Assembly: GCF_000698145.1 (NCBI RefSeq)
Contig: NZ_BAXB01000001.1
Span: 1 to 64,000, forward strand
Source of the DNA: Geomicrobium sp. JCM 19039
GTDB lineage: Bacteria; Bacillota; Bacilli; Bacillales; Marinococcaceae
Reading direction: 5' to 3'
DNA: 64,000 bases
Shown here: in pieces, positions 9,528 to 18,255 of the stretch
Layout: each line of letters begins with the position of its first letter
How positions within the stretch are numbered: the stretch's first letter is position 1
Translations under genes and position numbers: made by a program
The notes under the pieces: generated by a model
Told to the model about the DNA's origin: nothing
Seen by the model: only the letters and a program-made list of their open reading frames with translations
The model's database searches: none

Positions 9528-10203
9528 CGAAGTCTACCTCAATAAGTTGGTACCCTAATGAACGGATCGTTCGGATAGACAGAATATCATCATAGGTACG
9601 CAATTTCTCTCGTAATTTCGCAATATAGACACGTACAATTTGCGGATCTTGTAGTTCGTCTTTCCAAACTTTGTAAAGGATTTGATCATAAGAAAGAATG
9701 ATTCCGCGGTTTTCATACAAGTAATGAAATAAACGGTATTCATAGAGACTTAAGTCGATGCGTTTGTCCTTAATAGTTAGCTCTAATGAGCCGTTATGGA
9801 CATGGATGTTTCTTTGTTTGTTGTTCACTTGGTTAAATTGTTGCCGGCGGTACATGGCATTTACGCGAGCAACGACTTCCGCTGGACTTACTGATTTAAC
9901 AATATAGTCGTCCCCACCAATGGTTAAACCTCGTATGCGATCTTGTTCACTTTCTTTCGCACTTAAGAACAAAATGGGTGTCGTTTGATGTTTGCGAAAT
10001 GCTTTGCAAAACGAAAACCCATCTTCCCCAGGCATCATCACATCTAAAACAATCACATCAAGTTGTTCTCGTTCAATGTGAGCCCATGCTTCTGTCGTAT
10101 TGTTTGCTTGGAAAATTGTATACCCTGAGGCTTCTAAATAATCTGTTAATAATTCCAAAATATCGGGTTGATCGTCAATAAGTAAGATATTCTTGGTTAG
10201 CAT
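9517..10203 (-). CDS. OmpR/PhoB-family response regulator
   Basis: A 228-residue regulator with receiver-domain phosphorylation site D54 (in VLDVMMPGEDG) and a C-terminal winged-helix domain. ATG 10203 is chosen because AGAGGTGAT lies just upstream; the GTG at 10212 falls inside that ribosome-binding site. The conserved receiver Lys (K103) is followed by Ser-Val-Ser rather than the usual cis-Pro. It pairs with the kinase just downstream and probably controls the ABC transporter genes on the same strand (inference). Confidence 0.92.
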   Translation of the reverse strand: MLTKNILLIDDQPDILELLTDYLEASGYTIFQANNTTEAWAHIEREQLDVIVLDVMMPGEDGFSFCKAFRKHQTTPILFLSAKESEQDRIRGLTIGGDDYIVKSVSPAEVVARVNAMYRRQQFNQVNNKQRNIHVHNGSLELTIKDKRIDLSLYEYRLFHYLYENRGIILSYDQILYKVWKDELQDPQIVRVYIAKLREKLRTYDDILSIRTIRSLGYQLIEVDFDEP

Positions 10204-10270
10204 CCATATCACCTCTAGTTCATTTAAGCACAGTCTAATCGCAAGTGCGATGGTTACTTAGTAGAGAGAG

Positions 10271-10296
10271 TGGATGGACGGCAAGCGCCGTTCATC
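10271..10296. other. Hairpin between the transporter and regulator genes
   Basis: GGATGGACGG and CCGTTCATCC form a 10-bp stem (one G-T pair) with a 6-nt loop, just after the permease stop codon. No clear T-run follows on either strand, so it may terminate weakly or protect mRNA. Confidence 0.5.
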
Positions 10297-10300
10297 CGAT

Positions 10301-12862
10301 TTATGTTAAATGTTTAAGAATGTTTTGTCGTAAAGCCCATCGTGTTGGAAGAAGGAAACCGAGTATCCCTAACACGGGTGACAAAACAATAATAATAAAG
10401 AGTTCAGTAACCGGCAAGACGCTTAAGCTTCCTTGAAGTGAGAATGTTAAGTGCATAGATAGCCATAGAGAACATACAGAAGCCATCAAAGCACTTATGA
10501 ATGTGAGAAAAGCGCCTTCTAACAAGAGTGTTCGATGTAGCTGTTTGTGAAACAAGCCAATTGAACGAAGAATAGACAATTCGGTTAAGCGTGCTTGAAA
10601 GGTACTCATTGAACTCGTAAAAAGACCAGCCATCGTTAGAACAATCATGATGCCAATGGTAAATGCCAAAACGTATAAGCGTTCGTTATATTGTTCTTGG
10701 AATTCCTCAAGCGCTGCATAACGGTTAATAACGTGTACGTCGTTCTCTAATTGCAAGGATTCAATTGTTTCATGAATTTGTTGTTCTGCTTGGCGATTTG
10801 CGCTTGATAGTAGAAGCTCAGAATGTTGTGTAATCGCGAAATGATCGTCCATCTGTTTTGGTGTCATGAGAAAAGAGTCAAACGGTTCGAACTGCTCGTT
10901 GCTTAAAAACGGATGATTCGAAACGATGGAAGCTACTGTAAAGGAAAAGTCAAAGGCTTCCTCATCGCTTTCAATGCTTTTAAGGTTAATTTGATCGCCA
11001 ATCTCATAGCCGAGTGCATCGGCGGTTCGCTCCGTAATAACAACATCAAACGGGTCCAACTCGTTGATTGTTGTTTTTCCTTGTCGTGCTACTTCAAGAT
11101 ATGGATGTAAATCAGTGCCTTTAATTTGTGCGAGCACTTGTGCTGTGCCGTCAACGTCTTCTGTTGCCCAAGTGGCATTAGGTAGATTCGTTGTCAGCCC
11201 AATAAAAGGAGTTGTAAAGTAATTGGAAGGCTCCGACACATCGTTTTGTAAGGTAATCTCATCATATAGCTCTGGTGAGAATCCTTGATTTTGCAGTGCA
11301 TAATTGCCATAGGCATAGGACGTGACACGAAAATCGGCAGGATTTAAAGAAAACAGTTGGTCAATGGATGTTTCTTTTAGGTTTTCTAATGTCGTAAATC
11401 CGAGTGTAGTTAAGATGATACAGGCTGAGAGTAACATCGCGATTGCCTTCGTCTTTTGTATGTGGCGAAGGAGTTGTAAGGGCGCCAACGTCCATACCGA
11501 CGAGTGACGAAGTGGCTTTATAATACTATGAACGACCCGTAAAGCAAAACGTAAAGTGTGAGTGATGCAGACAAAAAATAGCATAACAATACTGAACATG
11601 GAGAGTACGTGTAACCAAACACTCGTAGTAACAAAACTGAGTATTGAAAGGATGAGCGTGCACACGAGTAGCACGATAAATAAACGAACCCGTTTTCTTG
11701 TTAACGTTAGTTGGGAAGAAGATTGCTGATAAGTACTTATCGGTGAAACGTTACTCGCTTGATAGACCGGAAATACTGAGAAGATGAACAGTGAGGCTAC
11801 ATACAAGAGCAAATAGAAACCGATGCTTAGCCAAGGAATTTCTGTAGTTACAATCATGACATCAGCAAATGTCATCGGGGCTGATAAAATCATCAAGGCA
11901 GTGCAGATCCCGATCACTAAACCAATGAATAGACTTACGATACTCATGAACAAAGTCTCGTTGTATGCAAGGAAGAGTAGATTTCTCTTTGAGGCGCCGA
12001 CGAGCCTGAGGACGGCTAGTTGTTGATTTCGTTCTTGAATCATCACCTCCATAATACTTCGATATAATAAGCCACTAACGATGATCACTGCGATGTTTAT
12101 GCTTGTCAGAATGGGCAACAGTCCTCCGACATTTTCACGTAAATCGTTTGTTTCTTCTAAAAGATCAACGTTTAACAACGGGTTCATCTGTACAATTTGA
12201 TCGTGGACAGATTGTTTTGATTCATGAGAGTCGAGTTGTAGCATCGCCATTGTCGGACCTTTTCGAGTAACGGATTGTAACCACTCGGCTTGAAAAAGCA
12301 AAACGGAAGACAGATCTTCTCGATCTTCATTTGAGTAGCCGACAATTTTAACTTGTTCCTTTTCTCCTGGTGGAAATAATAAGTCAATGTAATCACCAAT
12401 CGCTACGTCATGAATCGAAGCGTAAGCTCTTGAGACAATCACTTCACGTTCAGCAGGAATGGTTTGTTCACCAATATCAACCATCGTACTTTCATATGCT
12501 AAAGGTTCCTCATTAAATCCTACATAAATGTCATCCCACATTTTATATTCTTCTTCGTATCCTAAATAAGGGTAGTGAATGGTTCCGATTTGACGTACTT
12601 CAGTGAGACTTTCAAGGTTTTTTAAATCTTCTTCTGTTAGAGGTTTACGAAGCTCATCATGGATACTTAATTGGTAACCTACATAAAGATCAACATCCCC
12701 GTAGACCGATTGAATTGATAATTCATTCGACTTTTCGATGGATGCCATAAAGACTTGTGATGCACTGAGTAATGCTGCTCCTAAACTTATACTTATAACA
12801 ATTAACATGGTTTTCAAACGTTGTCTTGAAAGATAACGAAAAGCAAGTGTACGTAAATTCAT
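10301..12862 (-). CDS. ABC transporter permease, FtsX/MacB type
   Basis: An 853-residue membrane protein with an N-terminal anchor (about residues 15-37), a large extracytoplasmic part, a first FtsX-like helix bundle (about 250-370), a second long external segment and a second FtsX bundle at the C-terminus. Such double-domain permeases act in lipoprotein or antimicrobial-peptide handling rather than classic import. Its ATG overlaps the stop of the ATPase gene upstream (12859-12862). With the two-component genes 98 bp downstream, a stress- or peptide-responsive export/defence module is plausible; the substrate cannot be read from sequence. Confidence 0.88.
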   Translation of the reverse strand: MNLRTLAFRYLSRQRLKTMLIVISISLGAALLSASQVFMASIEKSNELSIQSVYGDVDLYVGYQLSIHDELRKPLTEEDLKNLESLTEVRQIGTIHYPYLGYEEEYKMWDDIYVGFNEEPLAYESTMVDIGEQTIPAEREVIVSRAYASIHDVAIGDYIDLLFPPGEKEQVKIVGYSNEDREDLSSVLLFQAEWLQSVTRKGPTMAMLQLDSHESKQSVHDQIVQMNPLLNVDLLEETNDLRENVGGLLPILTSINIAVIIVSGLLYRSIMEVMIQERNQQLAVLRLVGASKRNLLFLAYNETLFMSIVSLFIGLVIGICTALMILSAPMTFADVMIVTTEIPWLSIGFYLLLYVASLFIFSVFPVYQASNVSPISTYQQSSSQLTLTRKRVRLFIVLLVCTLILSILSFVTTSVWLHVLSMFSIVMLFFVCITHTLRFALRVVHSIIKPLRHSSVWTLAPLQLLRHIQKTKAIAMLLSACIILTTLGFTTLENLKETSIDQLFSLNPADFRVTSYAYGNYALQNQGFSPELYDEITLQNDVSEPSNYFTTPFIGLTTNLPNATWATEDVDGTAQVLAQIKGTDLHPYLEVARQGKTTINELDPFDVVITERTADALGYEIGDQINLKSIESDEEAFDFSFTVASIVSNHPFLSNEQFEPFDSFLMTPKQMDDHFAITQHSELLLSSANRQAEQQIHETIESLQLENDVHVINRYAALEEFQEQYNERLYVLAFTIGIMIVLTMAGLFTSSMSTFQARLTELSILRSIGLFHKQLHRTLLLEGAFLTFISALMASVCSLWLSMHLTFSLQGSLSVLPVTELFIIIVLSPVLGILGFLLPTRWALRQNILKHLT

Positions 12863-13614
12863 TCGACCATTTGTCCATTCTGAAGTTGTGTATGGTGAAT
12901 GGTTTTTACTTTTTGATCCATAGATTGAGATGTAGAAAAAGGTAGATTCGAAACAAGTTTTCCATCGTTCATGATGACTACTCGATCAGCAAAAGCAGCA
13001 ACCGTAGGATCGTGAGTAACGATAATCATCGTATAACCTAAAAATTGGTGTAAGTCTTTAAATTCTTTCATGACAATGGATGAAGTGAAGGAATCAAGAC
13101 TTCCCGTAGGCTCATCAGCAACTACAATACTCGGTTTATTAATCATTGCCCGAGCAATGGCGACTCGTTGCTGCTGACCACCAGATAGTTTCTTCGGCAA
13201 AACGTGTGCCAAATGACCAATGTGTAACCGTTCCAATAATGTCTGTGCTCGTGCGGTGATTTCTTTTGATGACGGTCTATGTTTCGTAAAGCTTGTTGGT
13301 ATGATCACATTTTCTAAGGCCGTGAGGACAGGCAGTAAATGAAACTGTTGAAAAACAAAGCCGAACTCTTCATTTCGTAACCTCGTTAATTGATTATCAT
13401 TGAAATTGGTAATCTCGTTTCCTTTCAAAGTAATCGTGCCTGATGTTGGCTTATCTAAACCAGCCAGTAAATGTAGTAGCGTCGATTTTCCTGACCCGCT
13501 ACTTCCCATAATAGCTGTAAATGAGCCTTCTTCAAACGAAACGGACAAATTGTTTAGTGCATAAAAGCGTGGAGAATAGATTTTGCTCACGCCATTTACA
13601 TCTAGTAATACCAT
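12859..13614 (-). CDS. ABC transporter ATP-binding protein
   Basis: A 251-residue ATPase of the MacB/LolD class. Walker A GSSGSGKST, Q-loop, signature LSGGQQQRVAIARA and Walker B VVADEPTG are all intact. GGAGGGG precedes the ATG. The 4-nt overlap with the permease gene shows one transcription unit. It energises the FtsX-type permease encoded next. Confidence 0.93.
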   Translation of the reverse strand: MVLLDVNGVSKIYSPRFYALNNLSVSFEEGSFTAIMGSSGSGKSTLLHLLAGLDKPTSGTITLKGNEITNFNDNQLTRLRNEEFGFVFQQFHLLPVLTALENVIIPTSFTKHRPSSKEITARAQTLLERLHIGHLAHVLPKKLSGGQQQRVAIARAMINKPSIVVADEPTGSLDSFTSSIVMKEFKDLHQFLGYTMIIVTHDPTVAAFADRVVIMNDGKLVSNLPFSTSQSMDQKVKTIHHTQLQNGQMVE

Positions 13615-13690
13615 CAGTACCCCTCCTTGACTTTGACTCTAACAAAGCATTGTTAATGGCTGATAAGAGAAATATCAACGGCTTATAAAA

Positions 13691-13714
13691 TCATATAAAC
13701 AAATGTTTATATGA
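13691..13714. promoter_or_regulatory. 24-bp palindrome between divergent genes (operator candidate)
   Basis: Arms TCATATAAACA and TGTTTATATGA are exact inverted copies around a 2-bp AA centre. The site lies 62 bp before the GH32 gene and 77 bp before the divergent ABC operon, a typical repressor location. No cognate regulator gene is adjacent. Confidence 0.6.
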
Positions 13715-13775
13715 CGTACTTACCGAGAATAGAGAAAGTAGATGAAGCATTGACGTAAAGGAGTAAGAGGAAGAT

Positions 13776-15551
13776 ATGAACAAAGGTCCATCCAATCAGC
13801 ATGAGTACACCGAACGCTACCGCCCGCAATTTCATTTTTCAACACCAAAAGGCAACTTGGCGGATCCAAATGGCCTTGTTTATTACAACGAAACGTATCA
13901 TCTATTTCATCAAAAAGATGGCAATTGGGCTCATGCAATCAGCGAAGATTTGTTGCATTGGAAGCACCTTCCGCTTGCATTAGAACATGATAAATTAGGA
14001 CAAGCGCTGTCTGGAAGTGTAGTTATGGATCATTCCAATCATTCTGGTCTGTTTGATCGTGGTGAAGGGTTAGTTGCGTTTTATACGAGTACAGAGGGTG
14101 GAGAAGCACAGTCGCTTGCGTATAGTTGTGACGACGGGTTCACGTGGCAACGATACCCACACAATCCGGTCATCAACAATCCGGGTATAAAAGATTTCCG
14201 CGACCCGAAAGTCTTATGGTATGATGATTCAAATGCTTGGGTCATGGTCGTTTCAACGGATCAAACCGTATCATTTTACCGCTCACATAATTTAGTAGAC
14301 TGGACGTATAGTAGTGAGTTTGGTGAGCACGAAGGCTTGCACGTTGCGGTGTGGGAATGTCCAGATCTGTTTCCATTGCCTGTAGATGGCTCACGTGCAA
14401 ACGAGAAATGGGTATTGCACGTGAGCGTAGGTGACAATGACGAAACGAAAGGCTCGACTGCACAGTACTTTATCGGTCGGTTTGATGGGTATGCGTTTCA
14501 AAATGACAATCCATCGGATGAAGTACTCGTTACCGACTATGGTCAAGATTTTTATGCAGCCCAGACGTTTTATAATGTAAATGACCGAACGATTTGGCTA
14601 GGTTGGATGGCAAATTGGCGTTATCCGTATCAATCCCCAACAAATCCGTGGATGGGCTCGATGAGTTTTCCTAGAGAGTTAAGCTTAGTCACGAATCCTG
14701 AAGGTCAACTCCGGTTGGCACAACAACCGATGGCTGAAATTGAACAACTGCATTCAAAGGAAAGGCAGTTCAAAACGTTTGAAGTTCAAGATGAACCATT
14801 TCGACTACATTTCCAAGGGACGAATTATTTGTTGGAAGCTACCGTAACGTGGGAAGAGCTACGTGAGTTTGGACTTCGTCTGCGTCACGGAGACGGGGTG
14901 GAAGCCTTAATTGGTGTGGATGTGGAATATAACAAAGTCTTTATTGACCGAACCAATGCGGGCTTGAAGACGATCGTCGATCGGTGTGGTGAGAAGTTTC
15001 CATTTGGACAACGTTATGAGGCAGAGTATGATGGGGGCCGAAAATACATTAATTTGAAAGTGCTCGTTGACGAGTCGTCAATTGAACTATTCGTTCAGCA
15101 AGGAGTGACGGTGTTTACTTCACTCATCTATACCGAACCGACGAATGATGGCATCGAGTGGTATGCAGCAGATGGGACCATAACGGTAAAGGATTTGACG
15201 ATTACTCATTTACACAATACGTGGCGAGAGCAAACGGATACGGTTGATCGCCTAGTCACGAATGTTGAAGAACAATCGTTAACCGTAGGAGAACAGCATC
15301 AAGTGAAGGCAGCGCTAAAGCCGGATGAGCAAGACTTTGATGAAGACGAGCTCATGTGGAGAAGTGCAGATGAGCGAGTCGTAAAGGTTATTCAGATGAA
15401 CGGACGAACGTGTACGATTGAAGCAGTAAAGGAAGGTCATACAACCCTCCATGTGTGTGATCAAAGGAGTGTTAGCAGTTCAGAAATACAGCTAGTCGTT
15501 GAGGATGAGCGTTCATTTAGTGATCGTCTGAAAGACGTTTTTAAGAAGTAA
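13776..15551 (+). CDS. Glycoside hydrolase family 32 (fructanase/sucrase) with C-terminal Ig-like domain
   Basis: A 591-residue GH32 enzyme that would hydrolyse beta-fructosides such as levan, inulin oligomers or sucrose. The catalytic set is visible: nucleophile D30 in NLADPNGL, transition-state D143 in FRDPK and acid/base E194 in WECPDLF. The usual WMNDPNG box is altered before D30, and the stretch after YHLF is about a dozen residues shorter than in SacC-type enzymes (YHLFHQKDGNWAHA). A beta-sandwich follows, then a Big2-like Ig domain (about 490-580). No signal peptide is seen, so the enzyme is probably cytoplasmic, although Ig-like tails are commoner on exported enzymes. AGGAAG precedes the ATG. 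It stands alone without a sugar transporter. Confidence 0.9.
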   Translation: MNKGPSNQHEYTERYRPQFHFSTPKGNLADPNGLVYYNETYHLFHQKDGNWAHAISEDLLHWKHLPLALEHDKLGQALSGSVVMDHSNHSGLFDRGEGLVAFYTSTEGGEAQSLAYSCDDGFTWQRYPHNPVINNPGIKDFRDPKVLWYDDSNAWVMVVSTDQTVSFYRSHNLVDWTYSSEFGEHEGLHVAVWECPDLFPLPVDGSRANEKWVLHVSVGDNDETKGSTAQYFIGRFDGYAFQNDNPSDEVLVTDYGQDFYAAQTFYNVNDRTIWLGWMANWRYPYQSPTNPWMGSMSFPRELSLVTNPEGQLRLAQQPMAEIEQLHSKERQFKTFEVQDEPFRLHFQGTNYLLEATVTWEELREFGLRLRHGDGVEALIGVDVEYNKVFIDRTNAGLKTIVDRCGEKFPFGQRYEAEYDGGRKYINLKVLVDESSIELFVQQGVTVFTSLIYTEPTNDGIEWYAADGTITVKDLTITHLHNTWREQTDTVDRLVTNVEEQSLTVGEQHQVKAALKPDEQDFDEDELMWRSADERVVKVIQMNGRTCTIEAVKEGHTTLHVCDQRSVSSSEIQLVVEDERSFSDRLKDVFKK

Positions 15552-15765
15552 TGCGTTCACGTTTTACTGCTGATTTAAACCGTTACTAGGTAACTCTTTT
15601 TCTGTTAACAGTACGTCAAGGCTCGACACTGAATAAGCATTCTTACAATCAAAATGAATGAAGCATTAAAGCTAGATCGGTTCATCACCAATTATTTAAA
15701 CGGACGTTCTTTCGTTGTCAACTTCTGGGAGTTCTCGCGAGGTATTGTTTATTTGATTCAGTAGA

Positions 15766-15793
15766 TGGTACTATAATTTACAATACAGTACCA
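15766..15793. promoter_or_regulatory. 28-bp operator overlapping a -10 box
   Basis: An imperfect palindrome with outer arms TGGTACT and AGTACCA (11 of 14 pairs match) covers the -10 element TATAAT at 15772-15777. The size and the TetR gene at the end of the operon suggest autorepression by that TetR protein (inference). Confidence 0.6.
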
Positions 15794-15806
15794 AGAGGTG
15801 ATGAAG

Positions 15807-16433
15807 ATGACGACAGAAGTAACGATTCAAAAAGCAGAACGCGGATCTTCTGTAGGGGCGAAATTAAATGCGATGGCGCTCAATACGTTTACGAAAACAG
15901 TTGTAGGGTCAAACAATCAACATGTTATCGACGACACGATGTTGATGTTGTGGAGAGCGGATAACAACCGTTTTAGTCACGAATATGCGTATGTTGCAAA
16001 GGAAGGCGACCGTATTCTAGGGTTAATGACGTGTTATCCTGCGAAAACGATGGACCGATTGCTTTTTCCGACAGCGGTTAAGATTTTACGATATCGTCAT
16101 CTCGGCTTCTTGATTCATTCTTTAAAGAATCGAAAAGACTTCAGGTCCATGCTCCGATTAAAAGAAGCAAAAGAAGGTGAGTTTCATATCGGTACGTTGG
16201 CGATGTTGCCAGAAAGCCGTGGAAAAGGGATTGGTACGATGCTCATTCACAAGGCAGAGCAGTTTGCACGCGAACAAGGGCTAGACAAGCTTTCACTCAC
16301 CGTAGACCAAAACAATCCAGCAGCACGTAAACTTTATGAGCGTGTTGGTTTTCACATCGTTCATCAGTCTGACCAAAAGCCGTTTGCGGTGTATCGCATG
16401 GTCAAACAGGTAGATGAGGGGGCAAAGCGATGA
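15807..16433 (+). CDS. GNAT-family N-acetyltransferase
   Basis: A 208-residue GNAT enzyme. The acetyl-CoA motif RGKGIGT follows the core beta-strand (FHIGTLAMLPESRGKG), and NNPAARKLYERVGF is the usual fourth motif. ATG 15807 is preferred over in-frame GTG 15798 and ATG 15801, because AGAGGTGAT covers those positions. The stop overlaps the TetR start (ATGA). Substrate unknown; pairing with a TetR repressor suggests an inducible modification or detoxification role. Confidence 0.85.
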   Translation: MTTEVTIQKAERGSSVGAKLNAMALNTFTKTVVGSNNQHVIDDTMLMLWRADNNRFSHEYAYVAKEGDRILGLMTCYPAKTMDRLLFPTAVKILRYRHLGFLIHSLKNRKDFRSMLRLKEAKEGEFHIGTLAMLPESRGKGIGTMLIHKAEQFAREQGLDKLSLTVDQNNPAARKLYERVGFHIVHQSDQKPFAVYRMVKQVDEGAKR

Positions 16434-16990
16434 CAAAGGAACTGAATGACGCCATCTACGTCACCATTATCGGTGTAATTGCTGAGAATGGCATACGCTT
16501 TACGACAGAGCAAGTAGCACGAGCGCTCGGCACGAGTAAGCGCACGGTATATGAATACTTCTCTAGCAAAGAAGAATTGCTTAGCCGGACGATTGACTTT
16601 GTGTTCCGTGACATCCAAGCGATTGACCGAACGATTGTGAACGATCACACGTTATCTGAAGCGGAGAAGATGGAGCGAGTATTCGCTTCTTTGCCAGTCA
16701 ATTATGACGTAGGCATCATCATTCAACATGCGGACGAGTTAGAAAAGAAATACCCCGCTTTACATGAAAAAGTTGCAAACCAAGTAAGTGCGGTTTGGAA
16801 ACCGTTCATTGAGTTAGTTGAGCCGAAGTTTCCAACCGCTTATGTAACGGTGCTGAAAACACTGTTAGAAGAGATGCTCCTAAATTTTTTAGACACTCAA
16901 TATTTACAGCAACATAACGTAACGTTCGAGGAAGGGATGGAGCAGCTGCAAGCAATTGTACTTCAAGGCATTTTACCTTCAAAAACCTAA
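16430..16990 (+). CDS. TetR/AcrR-family regulator
   Basis: A 186-residue regulator with an N-terminal helix-turn-helix (RFTTEQVARALGTSKRTVYEYFSSK, about residues 24-48) and a helical ligand domain. Coupled by 4-nt overlap to the acetyltransferase gene, and probably the repressor acting at 15766-15793. Confidence 0.88.
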   Translation: MTKELNDAIYVTIIGVIAENGIRFTTEQVARALGTSKRTVYEYFSSKEELLSRTIDFVFRDIQAIDRTIVNDHTLSEAEKMERVFASLPVNYDVGIIIQHADELEKKYPALHEKVANQVSAVWKPFIELVEPKFPTAYVTVLKTLLEEMLLNFLDTQYLQQHNVTFEEGMEQLQAIVLQGILPSKT

Positions 16991-17002
16991 ACACGCGGTT
17001 AA

Positions 17003-17038
17003 GGAATATAGAGCGCTACTTTGTGGTGCTCTATATCC
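17003..17038. terminator. Hairpin downstream of the TetR gene
   Basis: GGAATATAGAGC and GCTCTATATCC form a stem of about 11 bp. A weak T-run makes this a probable rather than a certain terminator between convergent genes. The rest of 17039-17161 shows nothing else. Confidence 0.5.
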
Positions 17039-17161
17039 GTTGAACAAAGCAATTTTCGAGAAAGAAAATCAAAGTGCGCGCTTTCGACATGAGAGTGCAC
17101 ACAATCGACACCGAAGCGCACACTAACCACCCACGCCCCCTGCAATCCCTGCACTTTGCCT

Positions 17162-18190
17162 TTATTTGAAGTATTGATCTACCACATCTTCTCTAACTTC
17201 TTCCAATGTGCGGTACGTGTATTGTGGATTGTTGTCCTTTTTAATAAGAACGGACTCGACTCCTCGGTAGAAGTCGTCTGCTTTTAAGAAGTTGATTGCT
17301 AGAGTCGCGTCAGCTTCCAATACCTTTTCCAGTGGCTGGTGTGTGCTTTCGAGCATATGTCTCAAAGTTACTTTTAAAGAAACGGGAGATTTCGATTCAA
17401 GCGTATCAGCGGTTTTCGTTGCAAATTCTCCGCCATCGTCCCGTAGCTTTTTCACGATGTCTTCGACTTGATGTAAATGAAAGAATTCATCGATGAGTGT
17501 TTGCTTGGCGGCGAGTGCACTCGGTTTCGGTTCTTCACTCACGTCTTTGAGCAGTTGATCGAGTGTTTCTCTTGGCGCATCAATGTTCATCCAGTTCTTA
17601 CTGCGAAGCGTTTCTTCTACACGGGTGACATCATCGACGTAAAAGTCTGCGGCACCGATGTAGAGAACATCTTCTGCTGGGATGACCTTAGCTGTTAAAG
17701 CAAGGTACGTTCCGGAGTATCCGGGAGCTTGGTTTAGATAATAAGAAGCGCCAACATCTGGAAAGAATCCAATGTTCATTTCTGGCATGGCCCACTTCGT
17801 ATTGTGCGTGACGATGCGGTGACTTGCTCCTTGAGACAAGCCGACGCCCCCACCCATTACGACACCGTGCAAGAGAGCAACGATCGGTTTTTTGTAGTTG
17901 GCAATATCGGCATCCAGCGCGTACTCATCGAGGAAAAATTGACGGGCTCGTTCAAAATCTTCGTCGCTCTTATTCGCGTTAGCGAGTGTCTTAATGTCAC
18001 CGCCTGCGCAAAACCCTTTTTCGCTGTTTCCTTTTAGAAGAATTACTTTGACGTGGTCATCGTTCTTCCAATGTTCAAGCTGCTCTTGAATCGTTTGGAC
18101 CATTTCATGATTAAGGGAACCGATTGCTTTCGGTCGATCCAATTCCAAAGTAGCCAACCCTTGATCATTTACGTGAACGTTAACGCTCAT
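17162..18190 (-). CDS. 3-hydroxyisobutyryl-CoA hydrolase (enoyl-CoA hydratase/isomerase family)
   Basis: A 342-residue crotonase-fold protein whose C-terminal half is that of 3-hydroxyisobutyryl-CoA hydrolases rather than 260-residue hydratases. KGFCAGGDIK and GVVMGGGVGLSQGASHRI form the CoA/oxyanion pockets; MPEMNIGFFPDVGASYYLN is typical of the hydrolase subgroup. It would release 3-hydroxyisobutyrate, the substrate of the dehydrogenase at 5718-6622. ATG 18190 is chosen because AAAGGAAGTG sits just before it. A sigma-54 promoter at 18240-18255 links it to the valine regulon despite the 10-kb separation. Confidence 0.9.
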   Translation of the reverse strand: MSVNVHVNDQGLATLELDRPKAIGSLNHEMVQTIQEQLEHWKNDDHVKVILLKGNSEKGFCAGGDIKTLANANKSDEDFERARQFFLDEYALDADIANYKKPIVALLHGVVMGGGVGLSQGASHRIVTHNTKWAMPEMNIGFFPDVGASYYLNQAPGYSGTYLALTAKVIPAEDVLYIGAADFYVDDVTRVEETLRSKNWMNIDAPRETLDQLLKDVSEEPKPSALAAKQTLIDEFFHLHQVEDIVKKLRDDGGEFATKTADTLESKSPVSLKVTLRHMLESTHQPLEKVLEADATLAINFLKADDFYRGVESVLIKKDNNPQYTYRTLEEVREDVVDQYFK

Positions 18191-18239
18191 TCTTTTCACT
18201 TCCTTTTCCTTTTCCGTAGTATGCATCATGGTATATTAA

Positions 18240-18255
18240 TGCAAGATCTATGCCC
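18240..18255 (-). promoter_or_regulatory. Third sigma-54 promoter, before the hydrolase gene
   Basis: Read on the minus strand, GGGCATAGATCTTGCA has GG at 18254-18253 and GC at 18242-18241, the strict -24/-12 spacing. It overlaps the last codons of the phosphorylase gene and predicts a leader of about 40 nt. A partial match to the shared site (TGTTTAG at 18273-18279) lies just upstream. It is weaker than the other two promoters because the first base is G, not T. Confidence 0.65.
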
